Shown: positions 45,825-58,921 of the stretch, in pieces | Numbering within the stretch: position 1 is the first letter of the stretch | How the letters are laid out: the number at the start of each line of letters is the position of its first letter | Source of the DNA: Phellopilus nigrolimitatus | Lineage: Eukaryota > Basidiomycota > Agaricomycetes > Hymenochaetales > Hymenochaetaceae | Length of the DNA: 64,000 nt | Reading direction: 5' to 3' | NCBI GenBank assembly: GCA_021029095.1 | Contig: JAJOHG010000007.1 | Span: 744,001 to 808,000, forward strand | The notes under the pieces: model-generated | Told to the model about the DNA's origin: nothing | Databases searched by the model: none | Seen by the model: the letters and a program-made list of their open reading frames with translations, nothing else | Made by a program: the position numbers and the translations under genes

Positions 45825-48213
45825 CTAGATCTGCGCAGCTGCATGTCCGTCCGCGCGCGGGTCGGAGCCCGCCGCCCACACAGGGCGCCCCGAAACAGCG
45901 TCGACGCCGAGCTTCTGGATGACCTGCCCGCGCCCGAGCATGAGTCGCTTGAAGCCGGTGACCGTGCGCGCGTCGTGGCCCATCTCTGTCCGCGCGTCCA
46001 ATACGTGTCAGCAATGGCTTCTCAGCAAAAGGCAGGAAATAAATAGAAAGGAAGAGAAAAGGAAAGGATGCACACCGCGCAGCTTCGCGACCGTCTCCTC
46101 CGGAATGCCCTCCTCGAAGTACACCTCGCTGTTCACGTCGCCCGCGGCGACGGCGGACCCGCGCACCTCCGCGTCCGGCGAGCCCGCAGAGATGCAGAAG
46201 CGCGGCGCGTCGAGCGCAGACTGCGCGGTGAACCCGCGGAGCATGTTCAGCAGGACCTGCACGTGGCCTTGCGGCTATACGAGGCGTACGGTATTAATCA
46301 ATAAACAATACACGCGAAAGAGAACGTGCTCGGGGAGGCTGACCTGCATGAAGCCGCCCATGACGCCGTACGAGAGGAAGAGCTCGTCGCCGCGCGTGGC
46401 CATAGCAGGGATGATAGTGTGGTAAGGCCGCTTTCCGCCCTTCAGCGCGTTCGGGTGCCCCTCCTCGAGGACGAATCCCGTTCCGCGGTTCTGCAGTGTG
46501 AAGCCACAGCCCTTCGGGATAGCTAGGTGAAAGAGAGGTGAGCCGTTTCTTTTATATTCCGTCTTGGAGCATTCAGTCACCTCCAGTTCCGAACCCTATA
46601 TACGATGCAATTTATCAGGGGAAAAACAGCGCTTGTATAGGGGAAATCTGGGTTTTACCTGCGTAATTGCTCTGGATGTAGCTGCATGCATTTCCCCATT
46701 GATCAACGACTTAGAGTGCTTGGGAGTAAGTGGCGATAAATACCCAACATGTCCAATGACGTACCAGAAAAGTAAACCGTGTCCGACGAGTTGGCTGGGT
46801 TACCCTACAATAAAAGATCAAAATGAACGATAGGACGAGTATACCGTTGCACGAGAACTGACACTGGACTACTTCGGGGTTCGTCTTCTCCGGATTAAAC
46901 AATTTCGCGCGCGATGTGAGGTACTCCTGAGTAAATCATAAATGGAACGTAAGGGACGCGAAAGACGAAGACTTTGGAATTTTTGTTACTTTGCTCAGGA
47001 GCTCCTTCACCGGAATATGCCCAAACTCCGGATCGGTCACATAGTACTGACTATCTGCGAAAGCCAGCCTCAGCGACTCGACGAGAAGGTGCAGGTACTC
47101 CGGCGAGTTGTGCTCCATCTCAAGGACGGGCTTCGTCACGCCGAGCTCCTGGATGCTGTCGAGGATGCCGAGCGCAAGCAGCGCGGTGATGCCTTGGCCG
47201 TTCGGCGGGCACTCGTACACCGTGACCTCCCCGGCGGCGTACGTGTAGCTGAGCGGTTCGACGCGTGCCGTCGCGTGCGCGGCCAGGTCCGCGAGCTCCA
47301 TCAGCCCGCCCTTGCTCTGCACGAGCGCGACGATCGCCTCCGCGACGCGCCCCTCGTAGAACCCGACCTTTCCTTGCGCGCCGAGCGCGCGGAACGTGCG
47401 CGCGAGGTCCGGGAAGCGCATGACCTCCCCCGTGCGCGGCGCGCGGCCGTCGAGCAGCATCGCGTGCCCGTCGGGCGAGGCGGTCTGCAGGAGCGCCTCG
47501 GCGCGCTGCCAGCTGTATGCGTGGATCTCCGAGACGGGGACGCTGCACGGGATGCGGTGAGTATTTGGTCGAACAGAACGGCGGACGTGCGCACCCTTCC
47601 TCGGCGAGCCGGATGGCCGGCTCGAGTACCTCGGCGAGCGAGAGGGCCCCGCTTCCGAACGTCGCGACGGTGTCGGCCCACGCGGCCGCCGCGCCGGGCA
47701 CGGTGACACAGTTGAGGTCGGTGTGCGGGATCTGGCGCCCGGTGATGCCGCGCGCGCGCACGTACTCGAGCGAGAGCTTGGCGGGGGAGCGGCCCGAGCC
47801 GTTGAGTGCCTTCACCTCCTTCGTTTTGGCGTCGTAGAAGAGGCAGAACGCGTCGCTGCATAAGAAAGTTAACGACGGACGGCGGCCAATGCAGTCCGCG
47901 CGCTGCTCACCCGCCGATCCCGCAGCAGCTCGGCTCTGTCACGTTCAACGCTGCAGACGTCGCGACAGCCGCATCCGCTGGTTTATACGCGTCCAAATCA
48001 ACATCAGATATTCCGCTGCGACTCAAAGCCGTACTGCATCGACGCACCAGCATTGCCACCCTTTCTGAGGATCTCGAGGCCCGCTTCAGTCGCCTGGGGC
48101 TGGGAGGACGCGACGACGCCCTTGGTGCCATAGATCTGCGAACGACGGCTGGGAAAGCGCTGAAAGACAACTTCGGGCTGGTCGATCTTGGTCCAGTCGG
48201 GCTTGGAAGTCAT
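45825..48213 (-). CDS. Gamma-glutamyltransferase family protein
   Basis: Multi-exon minus-strand gene from ATG 48213 (exon 1 to 48048) to TAG at 45825-45827. Motifs in order: [64 protein letters not shown] with the nucleophilic Thr that starts the small subunit, [32 protein letters not shown] and [13 protein letters not shown]. This matches the intracellular gamma-glutamyltransferase-like (YwrD-type) branch common in fungi, acting on glutathione and gamma-glutamyl compounds. No signal peptide is seen. All introns restore the frame. It is the intact parent of the fragments at 10495 and 20143. Confidence 0.92.
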
Positions 48214-48650
48214 CGTGACTGTTCTGAACTTCGAGTTTGCCTGCGCGCCGAGCTCAACGTCGACGGCTCGACGAGTACCTGGTGGATGAAGGATAAGTGA
48301 TGCCCGCGCCGAAAGCCAGCTGAAATTTTAACCACGACGATAAGCAAGTCGCCATTCTGTGTCCACGGTAGTCCTGGTCGGTGCGGGAGAGCGTCGGCCG
48401 TCGGCCGGCATGCTCTCTTTTTCCTTCTCGCCGACGTATGCCGACCCTGCCGATCTTCGTCGATCCTTCCATGCACATACGGACACGTGGTTCCCCAAAG
48501 TCCGCTCCGAGACGGTGCCTTTGCGGCAGCCCGCAGTTCCTTATTCTTTTATGTGATTTATAGTTCTTTGCATGAATCATGACAGTCAACGAGATTTCAA
48601 CGTGCACCGGATGGTTCTCTGAGACTACAACAACTCTTTATACTTGTGTA

Positions 48651-49715
48651 AGGTAGGCGACATTCTATCTCGACTACCTGTGTGACACCTTTTTTGCTCA
48701 CTTTATTCCTCACTCAACACTCCACAAAGGACCATTCTAACAGCTACATAATGAAGATATCGTGTCTAGCTACTGAATGATGCAGGGGTTTTCAGAAAAA
48801 AAAAGTTTTCATGAAGAAATAACCCCGAAAAAAAAATTGATTTATTTGTACTCTAAATGTCGTTTCTGCACGTTTGAGCATGGTTTGGAAATGTTTTTGC
48901 CAGAATTTGGCCGCGTTACCGTGACGTTACATTGCCTTATTTGTATATTAGTAATTATATAATATAATCAGCCACTGCATTTATTTGGTAATTTCAACAG
49001 AATTCACAAAGCAACGTTATCGGGCTACACCACGCACATCCTCACTAGCTATTATGGAAAAGAATATGCTGGAGTGCTTTGACTCTGTTTCCTTAGTGCA
49101 GACTTGCCGGTGAGCCATCTCTTTTTACTTTTTTCACTTACAAGCCGTATGTGCCGCAAAGCGCTATTGTGGACACCGAGTTGTTCCTATCTTACAGGGG
49201 GATGTAGAAAGTCGTGGTGATCGACATGGACATCCAAAAAAGGAAAATATCCCCAGACCTGTCTATTTCTTTCGGTTTCTTTAAGGCAGCCCGGGATTAA
49301 GGCAAGAAAGACTTTATACTGTCAATGGGACATTTTTTTTGTGTGAATCAGGTCAACTTCCGGGCATTGAAGGTAGGATGTGGAGGGTTTGAACGGTTAT
49401 CTACGGTGATGTGAATCTACTTCCTGATTTGGAAGCAAATGTCGATCACCACGACTTTCTACATCCCCCTGTAATCATGGAAGAAATTGCCAACGCAAAC
49501 GTCTAGCTTAGCCTTTAATTTCTCTTTTATACTACTGTATAGTACTGCTACAACATGTATGACTGCAAAATACAGTAAATCTGTCTTCGAAAAGTTGTTT
49601 TCGTCTGATTTGATTGATTTCTATGCTTCCCAAAAAAAAAAAATCCGCCCAAGCCGAAGATTTGGCCGCGTGACCGTGACATGTCACAGTGGTCGAGATA
49701 GAATGTCGCCTACCT
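48651..49715. mobile_element. TIR element with TA target duplication, no transposase
   Basis: 1,065 bases, bounded by perfect 24-base inverted repeats (AGGTAGGCGACATTCTATCT at the start). TA lies on each side (48649-48650 and 49716-49717). Both paralogous segments (10087 and 19707) show the unfilled TA site, which proves insertion or precise loss. No transposase motif was recognised inside. TA duplication suggests the Tc1/mariner superfamily. It carries a second element, listed next. Confidence 0.9.
49195..49471. mobile_element. Nested 277-base MITE
   Basis: Perfect 33-base inverted repeats (CAGGGGGATGTAGAAAGTCG at 49195; complement ending at 49471), flanked by TA at 49193-49194 and 49472-49473. 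No coding potential. The TIR shares its first bases with the mariner relic at 24083-24566, so that family may supply the transposase. Confidence 0.9.
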
Positions 49716-50633
49716 TATTAGCAAATCTACTCAACAGACAAATTCGTATGGACATGTTCAGAGATTTGGCGACCTACAAACAATAGAATAGACAAAACAC
49801 GCCGCACAAATACATTTTTCACAGCCCAATATTCCAAAACAAATGAAGGATAATGGTCAAGGAACCATCAATTACCGTGATTTGGCTGGCATAATTTTCT
49901 TCTCGCCCGAGCATATGATGTCTACGCTCTGCACATCCTCGGATGTATTACATAAGTTGGTTGTTGATGTCGGACAGCGTGACATAGGCATGGTGTCGAA
50001 ATCTTGATTATACTAATTCATAATGTGAACTCATTTCGTTTCAATCTGGTTCGCGTCTGTTATTAGTTATGCAAAGAGCTGTAAGTACATGTATATCGCT
50101 TCCTCGGTTAAGACACTTATGAATCTACGGGAATGTACAGCCTGTTGCAACCCCTTGCAAGCCTTGGCTAAGATCTATGCCGTCTGTAAAAGGATGACAG
50201 ACGTCGACAAGCACGATGTAGTCCAGAATTTATAGTCCGATCCGTATGAGGCACGAAAACGCGAGGGCAGACCAGGAAATATATTGCACGTTAGTCACAT
50301 GTTTTATTTGAATTACGTTAACTGGCCAGACATCCTGCGTAAGCTGCGGCTTCCAGATCATTTCGCCACGTTATTTATGCGACAGCAGTAAGTAAACCAG
50401 AGCCATACATACATACATGCGTAGTCGGTCAAGTTCGCGATTTCTGTCTTGGAAAATGGTCAGTAAAGCCGTGTCAGGTCCAAGTTCCTCCTACGTGATC
50501 ATCGGAACAACTCACCTTTTCCTTGAGCAACAACATGCCCTCAATGATCGTTCATCTAGATTCCGTGGGCGTTGTGGAAGGAGCATCGAAAAAGGCTAGT
50601 TTTATATCAGACAGGTGTTTCACTATGAGCATT
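49716..50633. other. Shared non-coding tract, right-arm copy
   Basis: Inverted counterpart of 9156-10080 and 18785-19700. No gene seen. Confidence 0.6.
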
Positions 50634-51116
50634 TCACGAACGCTGACCATGATTCAAGACCTCTTCCCAAGCCGACACTGAAAACAGTCGCTCGGATGGC
50701 GATTTGGGACCGTCCATGGTCAGAATCAATGCCACACAGAACAACCTCCCGAGTTCGTTCACATCTTGCTCCGCCATTTGGTCAAGGCGAGTCTTGCATT
50801 TCTCTAGATGTTTTAAGTCCGCATTAAAATTCTTGAAGCCATACTTTTCGCAGAAGTCTGCGAGGTCAGACAAGACGTCAGGGCCCATGGAAGCGAGAGC
50901 GCCGCGAGTGGATAGCGTTCCTTCATCTTTAACTTTGATAGCGTATGCCAAAATTTTCATGCCAGGAATACTACGGATGAAGTTACTGATTTCCGCGTCG
51001 ACTTCCATGCTGACTCGCCGAGCGTCGCTTTGCTGGTGCTTGCGGTCCGGAGAGTTCCTAGACGAGACGAAGCGTCTGTGCCCTAGGCGGTGAGGGCGTA
51101 CGGCATCACCCATCAT
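50634..51116 (-). CDS. Stand-alone N-terminal-domain gene (right-arm copy)
   Basis: A 160-residue open frame beginning MMGDAVRPHRLG, the counterpart of 18296-18784. In its central and C-terminal parts it is closer to the recombinant copy at 8688 (SIPGMKILAYAIKVKDEG) than to 18296. It supports the view that this small gene is a standing partner downstream of the ATPase gene. Confidence 0.5.
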   Translation of the reverse strand: MMGDAVRPHRLGHRRFVSSRNSPDRKHQQSDARRVSMEVDAEISNFIRSIPGMKILAYAIKVKDEGTLSTRGALASMGPDVLSDLADFCEKYGFKNFNADLKHLEKCKTRLDQMAEQDVNELGRLFCVALILTMDGPKSPSERLFSVSAWEEVLNHGQRS

Positions 51117-51670
51117 TCACTGGAGTAAGGGGGCGCAAGGACACCATAATGGCGGTAGTACGCGTCAAGGCCGTGTTGTGCCATACATTCCCACGGTCAA
51201 AATGTGGCTGCTCGCGCTTCATGTAAATATTATGGCATGATTGGCACTCCTGTAGATGCATTTACAGCGTGCAATAAGCTATAGCACATATGCTTACAGC
51301 GACACGTGCATGTCATGCGAGGGTTTCCTATAAAATGCTACATCTCCTTCGTGTAATTTACAGTCAGAAAGAAAAGAAAACATGATTGAGTAAGCGAGTC
51401 GGAAACCGACTAGAAAGCAATTCCAGGCTAAAGATAAAAGAAACGCGGCTCTTCCTTCGTCCAGTCTCCGAAGCTCGGCCTGAGCGGTGCTGCCCAAATC
51501 CACACTTACACCGTCCAAGTCCTCTCAGAGTCAAGAAGTCCAAGGGCCGCTAGGTTCGTTGTTTAACGGCATTCCACCCCCCTTTCCCCACCCTCGTTTT
51601 CGTTTCAGTTCGTCCCATCCTCGTCCTTTGTCTCGGTTGCCTCTGTTTCGCCTTCGCTCTCTGCAGCTAC

Positions 51671-54600
51671 CTATGGACCGTCAGCGCCCTCGTCGACGTC
51701 CATGGGGGTGACCGATTTGTTGTCAGCAAGCCTTGCGCTTGTGCGCGTAGGCAATGTCTTCTTCTTCTCTCTTTCTTTATCGGCCCTAATCTTCTGTCTT
51801 GCGCTAATGGCGGATTGTTTCTGTCTTCTGAGAGCTGTAACGTCGATGGTTAAACTTCGGGGAGCCGTATGAGAACCCGGCAATGGGAAGTAGTTATACC
51901 AGAACGGCCAAGGGGTAGCTACAGCGGAATCCATGGTTTGCAATTCGAATCGCATCGGATTTGGTTGTCTCTTCTTATCCTTCTGTGGCTGCGGCAGCGG
52001 GGGCATCTTGTAAAGATCTTCCCATGAGCAACTCGTGTCGACCAGCGCCGTCCAATCGTCCTCTTTCTCTTTCTGAATCGGGCGGAGATATTCGCTCGAC
52101 AGGCCTGTGCACCAGATATCGAAAGCGACATACTTCTTGCCCTTTTTATTGACGATCTCTATCTGTCTGGCTCTCAGAACGGGTTCTTTGCTGCCCATAA
52201 TGAGACAGATACGGATGACCGGATGGGGATTGTCGTCAGCATTGTAAATGTCCAGATCAAACTGGTCCATTTTGTCGAAAATCAGCCACTTTTTATCCTT
52301 TCCATCGGGCTCCTTTCCATCGGGCTTCTTTCCCTCGGGCTTCTTTTCACCGGACTCCTTTCCATCCTTCTTACCAGTCTCCTTAGGCTTCGTATCCCAA
52401 GGTTCGTTGGCGAATTCGCGCGCATTTTTTACCTGTACCAGAATACAGCCGATCTGCTCCAGAGATAATCCCTGTCCTATGAGATAAGCTATGACAGCGT
52501 CTACGGCCGTCTGGCTGTTAGCACAAAGAACCCCCGCGCCGCGAGCAAGCAGTCGCAGAAGGTACGTCCGATTCAAGACTTTATGCTCATGGACCTTTTT
52601 GAAGTGGTTGAAATGTACTTTCGCGTCTTTGAAGTGGAATCGGATCCCGTCCAGGATTTTAGGTTCCAGACCATTAAAAAGAGACTCAATGAAAGTCGAC
52701 ACAGGGATGGCACGCTTCCATTCCACGGGCTCATCGGTAGCCTCGTTCCTCTGGAGTTTCATATCCATCCACATGCTCTCGTCGTTCATTTTACGGACGG
52801 CGGCATCTCTAGCCAGTATTAACAGCAGTAGCGCCAAGAATTCTCCGCGGTCGCCTTTGTCGATAGAAAATCCAGACATGACGTCGTAAAGGGTGTCTAC
52901 AGTGTGGAAATTGCTGTTCTGCATGATGGCGTAAGCTGCTTCGGAAAGTAGAGGTTCTGATGCCGCCAATGTTACCATACTTTCAAGGGAAGGGTCGACT
53001 TTGAGACAGATGCGCATGTGATTTTCCACTTGTTCCCTCTGATGATTGCGGGAGACATACGTCGTCGAAGTGAATTCAAGTGGTAGTCGTTGTGCCAAAC
53101 ATGCGAATCTCTCCGCCTCAGTGAACGTCACGTCCGTATCCGAATTCGAGAAAAGAGGCTTATTGAGGAGTTTCACCGCTGCAAACAAAACCATTTCTTC
53201 TTTGATGGTCCTGATTTGCTCTTTATTGAGGCCCGCCTCGCTAGCATTGTCGAGTCTAGAGGCCCACCTAAAATGTTGCTTAGAACATCCCATTCGAAAA
53301 TCGAATGCCATACGTACAATGCGCGACCCAAGTGGGCCATGTACGATTCACTAGTGATTTCGTCTAAGGTAAGAGCGAAGAGCCCTTCTTGATCGACGAC
53401 ATCCTCTCCCTCCACTTTCCCTCTCTTCGCAAACAGATCGAATCCGGTAGCCGTGAAAGGCAAATTCAGCTCCAGCTCTCTTAACAAGAGTCGCAGAGAG
53501 CTGTCGGGCATCCCGCTAGGTGAGATGAAGGCCGAGATCTTCCCAGTTGTAGAAAGGAAAAGAGTGAAAAGCGAGCACTTGTTGAGTTTTCTAAGTTTCG
53601 ACCGTAGCGTATCGAAAACCGGGTTTTCTGTGCCTTTTGCCTCAGTAAGAGGAGCAGCTTCATCAAAAGCAATGATGACCAGAGGATTACAATCAGTTAA
53701 TAACTTCTTTTCTTCCGGTATAAAATTCGTTGAATCCTCTGGGGTTAGGATAGAGTTAGATCTTTCAATCTCTCGGCGATGTTTAACTCACCTCCGGCCG
53801 TCAATTCTGAAGAGTCTCGTCCTAATACACGCTCCCGAAGGAATACCTGGAGATCCCAGAAAGCAAAGTATGTAATAGATTTCTCCGTAGCTGCGCGAGT
53901 TGGTGTATCGTTTTTGCGCTCAGTCTGGCCTTTTCCAGAGTTTTGGCTTTCAATAGATGTGTTTTCAAGTGCTTTTGTCACGTCTTTAAGAGCGTCCGTG
54001 ACTTCAGACCCTCGAGATTTAGACGTCTGATCTGCTGATGACTCTCCCTGCTTCATAAGTTCCTCCGATGATGCCGGGCCTTCATCAACACTCATGCCTT
54101 TAGCCCCAGACGCCGTGTCTGCGCTTTCAGAATTTTCAACATGTTTTCTAGATGCAATAATCTGTGCGCAAGAATCAGTACGCATTGGGTATAAAAAAAC
54201 CGATTGCTCATCTACCCTTGCAGCGTCAACGACTCGACTGTAGAAATTAGTGCGGAACACGTTCGTGTGCTTCATCGTCTGACCCTCTGTCATACGCCGA
54301 CGAAAGTCTCCAGCCATCGCCCAGTAGTCCATGTCAGGATCATTTTCGTAGAGATCCCTGAGTAGCTGCAGTGTTTCCCGGAAAAGCGCGAAAAGAAACG
54401 CTTCGACATGCTTTTCAGTCTGAAGCTTCGAATCTCCACCGGTGAGAAATTTACGGATGCTATCGTCAGCGGGTGGAAATCCTACGGACAGTGAATTAGT
54501 TGATTTAGTCACGTCTTAGGAGAGGCGAAGCGAGCGTACCGGTCGTCTCTGGGTCCCTCAAGCAAATCGGGAGGATGAAATGCATCCTACCGAGTTGGTC

Positions 54601-55413
54601 CACGGCTCGCGACTTTCCCGTCCCAGATGACTGGATGATTGGACAAAGATTCGCATACTTCTTATTTAAGGAACGCTCGTAAAGACATTCTTTAATGTGG
54701 ACCCATAGTGCTTCGTCCACCGTGCCAACGAACTCCCGGTTCCAGCCGGCCATTGTTGCTGGTGAAATATCAGTATTCAAATCCCCCCCATATGAGCATA
54801 TGAGAAAAACTCACTTTTCTCTTGAACCACAAAATCCTCCCCGTTTGTTCCCTTGGAATCGTTCTGAGGAGCATTGAAGAAGGCTGAACTTATATCAGAC
54901 AAATGTTTCGCTACGAGTACTACCCAAACGCTGACCGTGATCCAGAACACCCCCCCAGACTGTCGCTGAAAACAGATCGGGCGACGATTTGTTATCCATA
55001 TCCATTGCTTTATCAATTGCCGTCAACAACAGATCCCCGAGTTTGTTCACATCTTGCTTCGCCGTTTTGTCAAGGTGAGTCTTGCATTTCTCTAGATCTT
55101 TCAAGTCCGCATCAAAATTCTTGAAGCGATACTTTTCGCAGAAGTCTACGAGGTCAACCAAGACGTCAGGGCCCGTGGAAGCGAGAGGGCCGCGTGTAGA
55201 TCCGGATAACGTTCCGCTTTTATTTTTATGAAGGCCGATACCAAATTTCAACATCTTAGCATTGGGAGAACTACGGATGAAGTCACTGATTTCCGCGTCG
55301 ACTTCCGGGCTGACTCGCTGAACATCACTTTGTTGGCGCATGCGATCCGGGGAGTTCCCAGACGGGGCAGAGCGTTTGAGCCCGAGGTTAAGATGGGGGA
55401 TGGCCTCAGACAT
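51671..55413 (-). CDS. Large P-loop ATPase of an expanded basidiomycete family (right-arm copy)
   Basis: Minus-strand exons 55413-54936, 54883-54815, 54758-54540, 54481-53792, 53738-53318, 53267-51671 give 1,157 residues. The splice sites are the same as in the copy at 14003, and exons 2-5 have identical lengths. Walker A SSGTGKSR and Walker B AIIAFDEA are kept. Differences concentrate in exon 1, which is more diverged, and in the Lys/Gly/Glu repeat tract of exon 6. The first intron donor is the weak GTCAGC. It lies between SEC1 and GGT. Two intact copies suggest either recent duplication or continued function. Confidence 0.82.
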
Positions 55414-55884
55414 CGTCCGCTATAGCAACGGGATGCACGAGCGAGGTGGTAGTGGTAGTAGATTGAGTTGAACAAGGTCAACACGATCGATGTGGCCCTG
55501 CCTATAAACGCGACAAACGCGTGTTATACGATATATTCTCACGGTTGAGTGTGGCTGTCCGACTCAGCCACGTCGAGAACCAGCCTAACAATAGGACGGA
55601 AGCAAACTTTTTATATTGTGTGCCACTCGATGATACCCACATGTGCAGCGAGTAAGGAATACTATAAGCTTATAGTTACGAGCATAATGGGAAAAAGCCC
55701 ATGAACTCAAACTCGTCCTCATCCCATATCCCGAGTCCTCGTCATTACATTACGCTTAAGGTCTACTATATAATATTACATGCTCCCCATTAGTTTACAA
55801 AACGACAAAACAAAATACAGAAGAAGGTCGAGAAGTCAAAACGCGAAACCCGTCCTCAAAACCACCACGGCCGCAGCAAGGTCC

Positions 55885-58800
55885 TCAAAACTTGAAGAAT
55901 CCGCGCTTCTTCTTCGGCTTCCCCGAGCCGTCCCCAGCGCCCGAGTCTGCGCTCTGCACGGACGACATCGACAGGCTCGGCACGAGGCGTGGTGCCGTGG
56001 CAAGCTTCCCCACGCCCCCGCGATGCTCGACTGCCGGCGCGGATACAGACCGCGGCGGCGGCGGCGGCTGCGTGAAGTAACGCTCGTCGAAGTAGCGCTG
56101 GAACGAGCCGCACGCCTCGCGCAGCCCATTCGGCGCCGCGTGTGAGCCAACACCCTCGACCTCGAGTACCTTCAGATCGTCCATGAATCCCTCAGGCGTG
56201 CATGCGTGCGTCGAGCCTGCATCAGGGAGACAGGTCAACTCATGCTCGGTCTTTAGAAAACGGTATATAACGCGGGCTTGGCTCACCGATGATGATGTCC
56301 CTGTTCAGCGGGGCTGTGCGCATATAGGCCGTGCGCATCTCGGAGTAGGTCATGCCACCCGCAACGAAGACCATCAGGCGCTGGCGCACCTGGCCCGCAG
56401 GGGCTGCGCCCGGGCGGGGCGCCTTATGCCACGTCGGTCGTGTGCTGCGGAGGGACGTCGTCTGCGGAGGTGGGGTTGCGCGCGCGGTCGTCTGCGAAGC
56501 GGGGAGCGGGGAGTCTTTCACGTAAGGGAAGACGCCCGCATCGAGTTTGCCAGCGACGTGGTCCTGCGCATCCATACATAAATGTGTTCATTTATGGAGT
56601 AGCGAAAGTCCGAGATGATTAAAAAGCTTATCGACGTACATCGAGGACAGCATGTAGGACAGGCTTGTACCGTGAGAGATCGTACTCCTCGTCCGCCGTC
56701 GAGCGGGACTTGACTTTCTTCCGGATGTCCTTGTCCGCCGGGCCGCGTGTGATCCGTACGCCCATGTGTGCCAGGCTGTTGATCGCGTCGATCTCCGCGA
56801 GCTTCAAACGCGCGTGCTGGCATAGCCGCCGACGATCCTCTTCCGGCACACCTTCGCGGTACTGGATGTACAGGGCGATGATGCGTATCTTGTTCATGTT
56901 GCTGAGGGCATGTCAGCCTCTAATGTGTGATAGTAAGCGGTGGGCTTACTGGACGTCCTTTGAAGCCAGAAGAGGGACCATCTCCTCGACCAGAGTCTTT
57001 GGTGTTTTACCCTCCGGGGTGAGCCCCGTTGCGCAATTCTTAATGAGAAAAAGAAACAAATAAGAGCCAGGAAATACTGGACTTCTCAACATCCCATACC
57101 TGCTCGATAGTAGCAAGAGTAGTAAGGTTCTGCATCTCAAATATGGACATGCATTTCTGCGCCATCGACAGGTGGAGCGAGAACTACACCCGTGCAAGTC
57201 ATTCAATATTTATTCCCTTGATGATCAGCAACAACGTCACACACCTTGGCCATTTGCTCCTGGTATTGAGGCAGCGTCGCAATCATATCTCGCATCGCGT
57301 CCATGCTCGCGGCTGCTTCCCTGGCCAAAAGCAAAATTTACGGACGTCAGTACCCTTTGACTTCGCAAAATAAAGCAATAGACACATTACCCCCTGAATG
57401 ATGTGTGTTCCTTCAAGAACTTATTGAAGTCGCCCATGAGCTTGTCGATAGTCTCGCGCATGTGCAGGTGGCGTACGTCGACCCACACAGGGTCCTCGTC
57501 ATTGAGCAGCATCTCCGATCGCTCCTCCCGCTTCGCACGGTTCTCGTGTACGTGTCTATGTTACAAGATGTGAATCATCTCGATTATTAGCGGTTGGAGG
57601 GCGAGCGAGAAAATACAAACGTGTATCGTACACCATCCTCGATCGGGAGGAGGTCGTTCGCCATCGCCTGGTACGTAAATTCATGCAGGAAAGGAGCAAC
57701 GATATCCATCGAGCGATCCGTAACTATCAACGTGCCGCGTGGACGGCCCCTCTCCTTTTTCTACGCGCATCGAATAGCACAATCTCAGCCAAATCAAGAC
57801 AGCCAGCCCGCAGGTAAGACAGGCAAAAGAAACGGGGACGCACAGGGAACTCCGGGTTGTTCTTCTCGTACTCCTCGAGCGCCGCCTGCACCATGAACGC
57901 CAGCGCGCGCGCGACGTACTCGTTCTCCGCGTGCTCGTACTCACGAGCCTGTGCGCCGCGTGCGAGGTTCGTGCGCCAGCGCCCGCTGCCCTCCGGTGGC
58001 GGCGGGGGCAGCGCGACCTTCGCGGGCGCGAGCGGGCCCAGCGGCGGGTGGTGCCCAGGCGTGTAGTATCGGATGTATGGGAATTCGTTCAGCGCAATGC
58101 AGATGTTCGCTATCTGGGGGGTGGGGTGAGTTCTCGCTGCGACGATTGAGAAGGAGAACGCACATGCCGCGCGGCGAGGCGCAGCTCCTCCATGAGCCGC
58201 TCGCGCGCCGCCTTGATCTTCTGCTCGCCCCGCGGCGGGGCGAACATGCTGAAGAACATCGCGGGCGCCTCCACCGAGAACGCCTGCGCCTCCACCGGCC
58301 AGAAGTTGAGGTAGAGCTCCGTCACGCACGCGAGGAAGGGAATCGCGGGCGACTGCGTCAGGAGGGCGAACAAGTCCTCAGCCAGTGCTGCAAGTCCACC
58401 ATTAAGAAACGACGCATCTCAGAGAGGAGGGAACGAACGGCAGAAAGAAAGAAAGGCTGCAACGCACAGTCGAGGAAGAACAGATGCACGCGCTTGAACT
58501 GGCGCCGGCCCGCCGAGAACTCCGCGACAATGCGCTCGACGTTCTGCGTCGTCGGCATCAACAGGTACATCGCCTCTTGGTCTGGCTGCGGTTCGTACAG
58601 CGCGTCCGACGTCACGAAGATCGCTGCACAATCGGGTCGGGGGGTCGTGTCAGCCCATCTCCATCTTACTGAAAGCGCGAAAACACACTCGACACGTTCT
58701 CCTCGAGGATGTCGTTCCGCTTGAGCACATTGTACAGGATGCGCTGCGTGTGCTCGTCGACGACAAGCGTCTTCCAGCGCAGCGGCGGCTCGGGCTGCAC

Positions 58801-58921
58801 CGAGCGGATCGCCTCAAGGAACTCTGCGACAAGGTGGGCGGGACATTCATTCAGTGCCTCTGAGCAGCGGTTCAAATTGGACGTGCATACTTTCGCGAGC
58901 GACGGTCAGGAGCGAGGTCAT
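55885..58921 (-). CDS. SEC1: SEC1/Munc18-family vesicle fusion regulator
   Basis: Starts at 58921 ([10 protein letters not shown], split by an intron into [10 protein letters not shown]) and ends KKKRGFFKF at 55885; about ten exons. SM-protein hallmarks: [72 protein letters not shown] and the C-terminal [18 protein letters not shown] with [17 protein letters not shown]1 binds syntaxin-type SNARE complexes and promotes exocytic fusion at the plasma membrane or hyphal tip. Pro-rich insertions (PPPPPEGSG and [10 protein letters not shown]) are lineage-specific. The last intron and last two exons are the source of fragments at 7890, 11190 and 20782. Confidence 0.94.

Larger units (their letters stand above)
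47535..56420 (-). repeat. Parental block of the permuted duplication, right arm of the inverted repeat
   Basis: Runs from the SEC1 penultimate exon (56420) through the SEC1 end, ATPase and shared tract to the first bases of GGT exon 4 (47535). Both limits are CCCCG-type sequence. It contains the TIR element 48651-49715, which is absent from both left copies. The flanking genes are intact here, so this is taken as the source locus. Confidence 0.8.
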
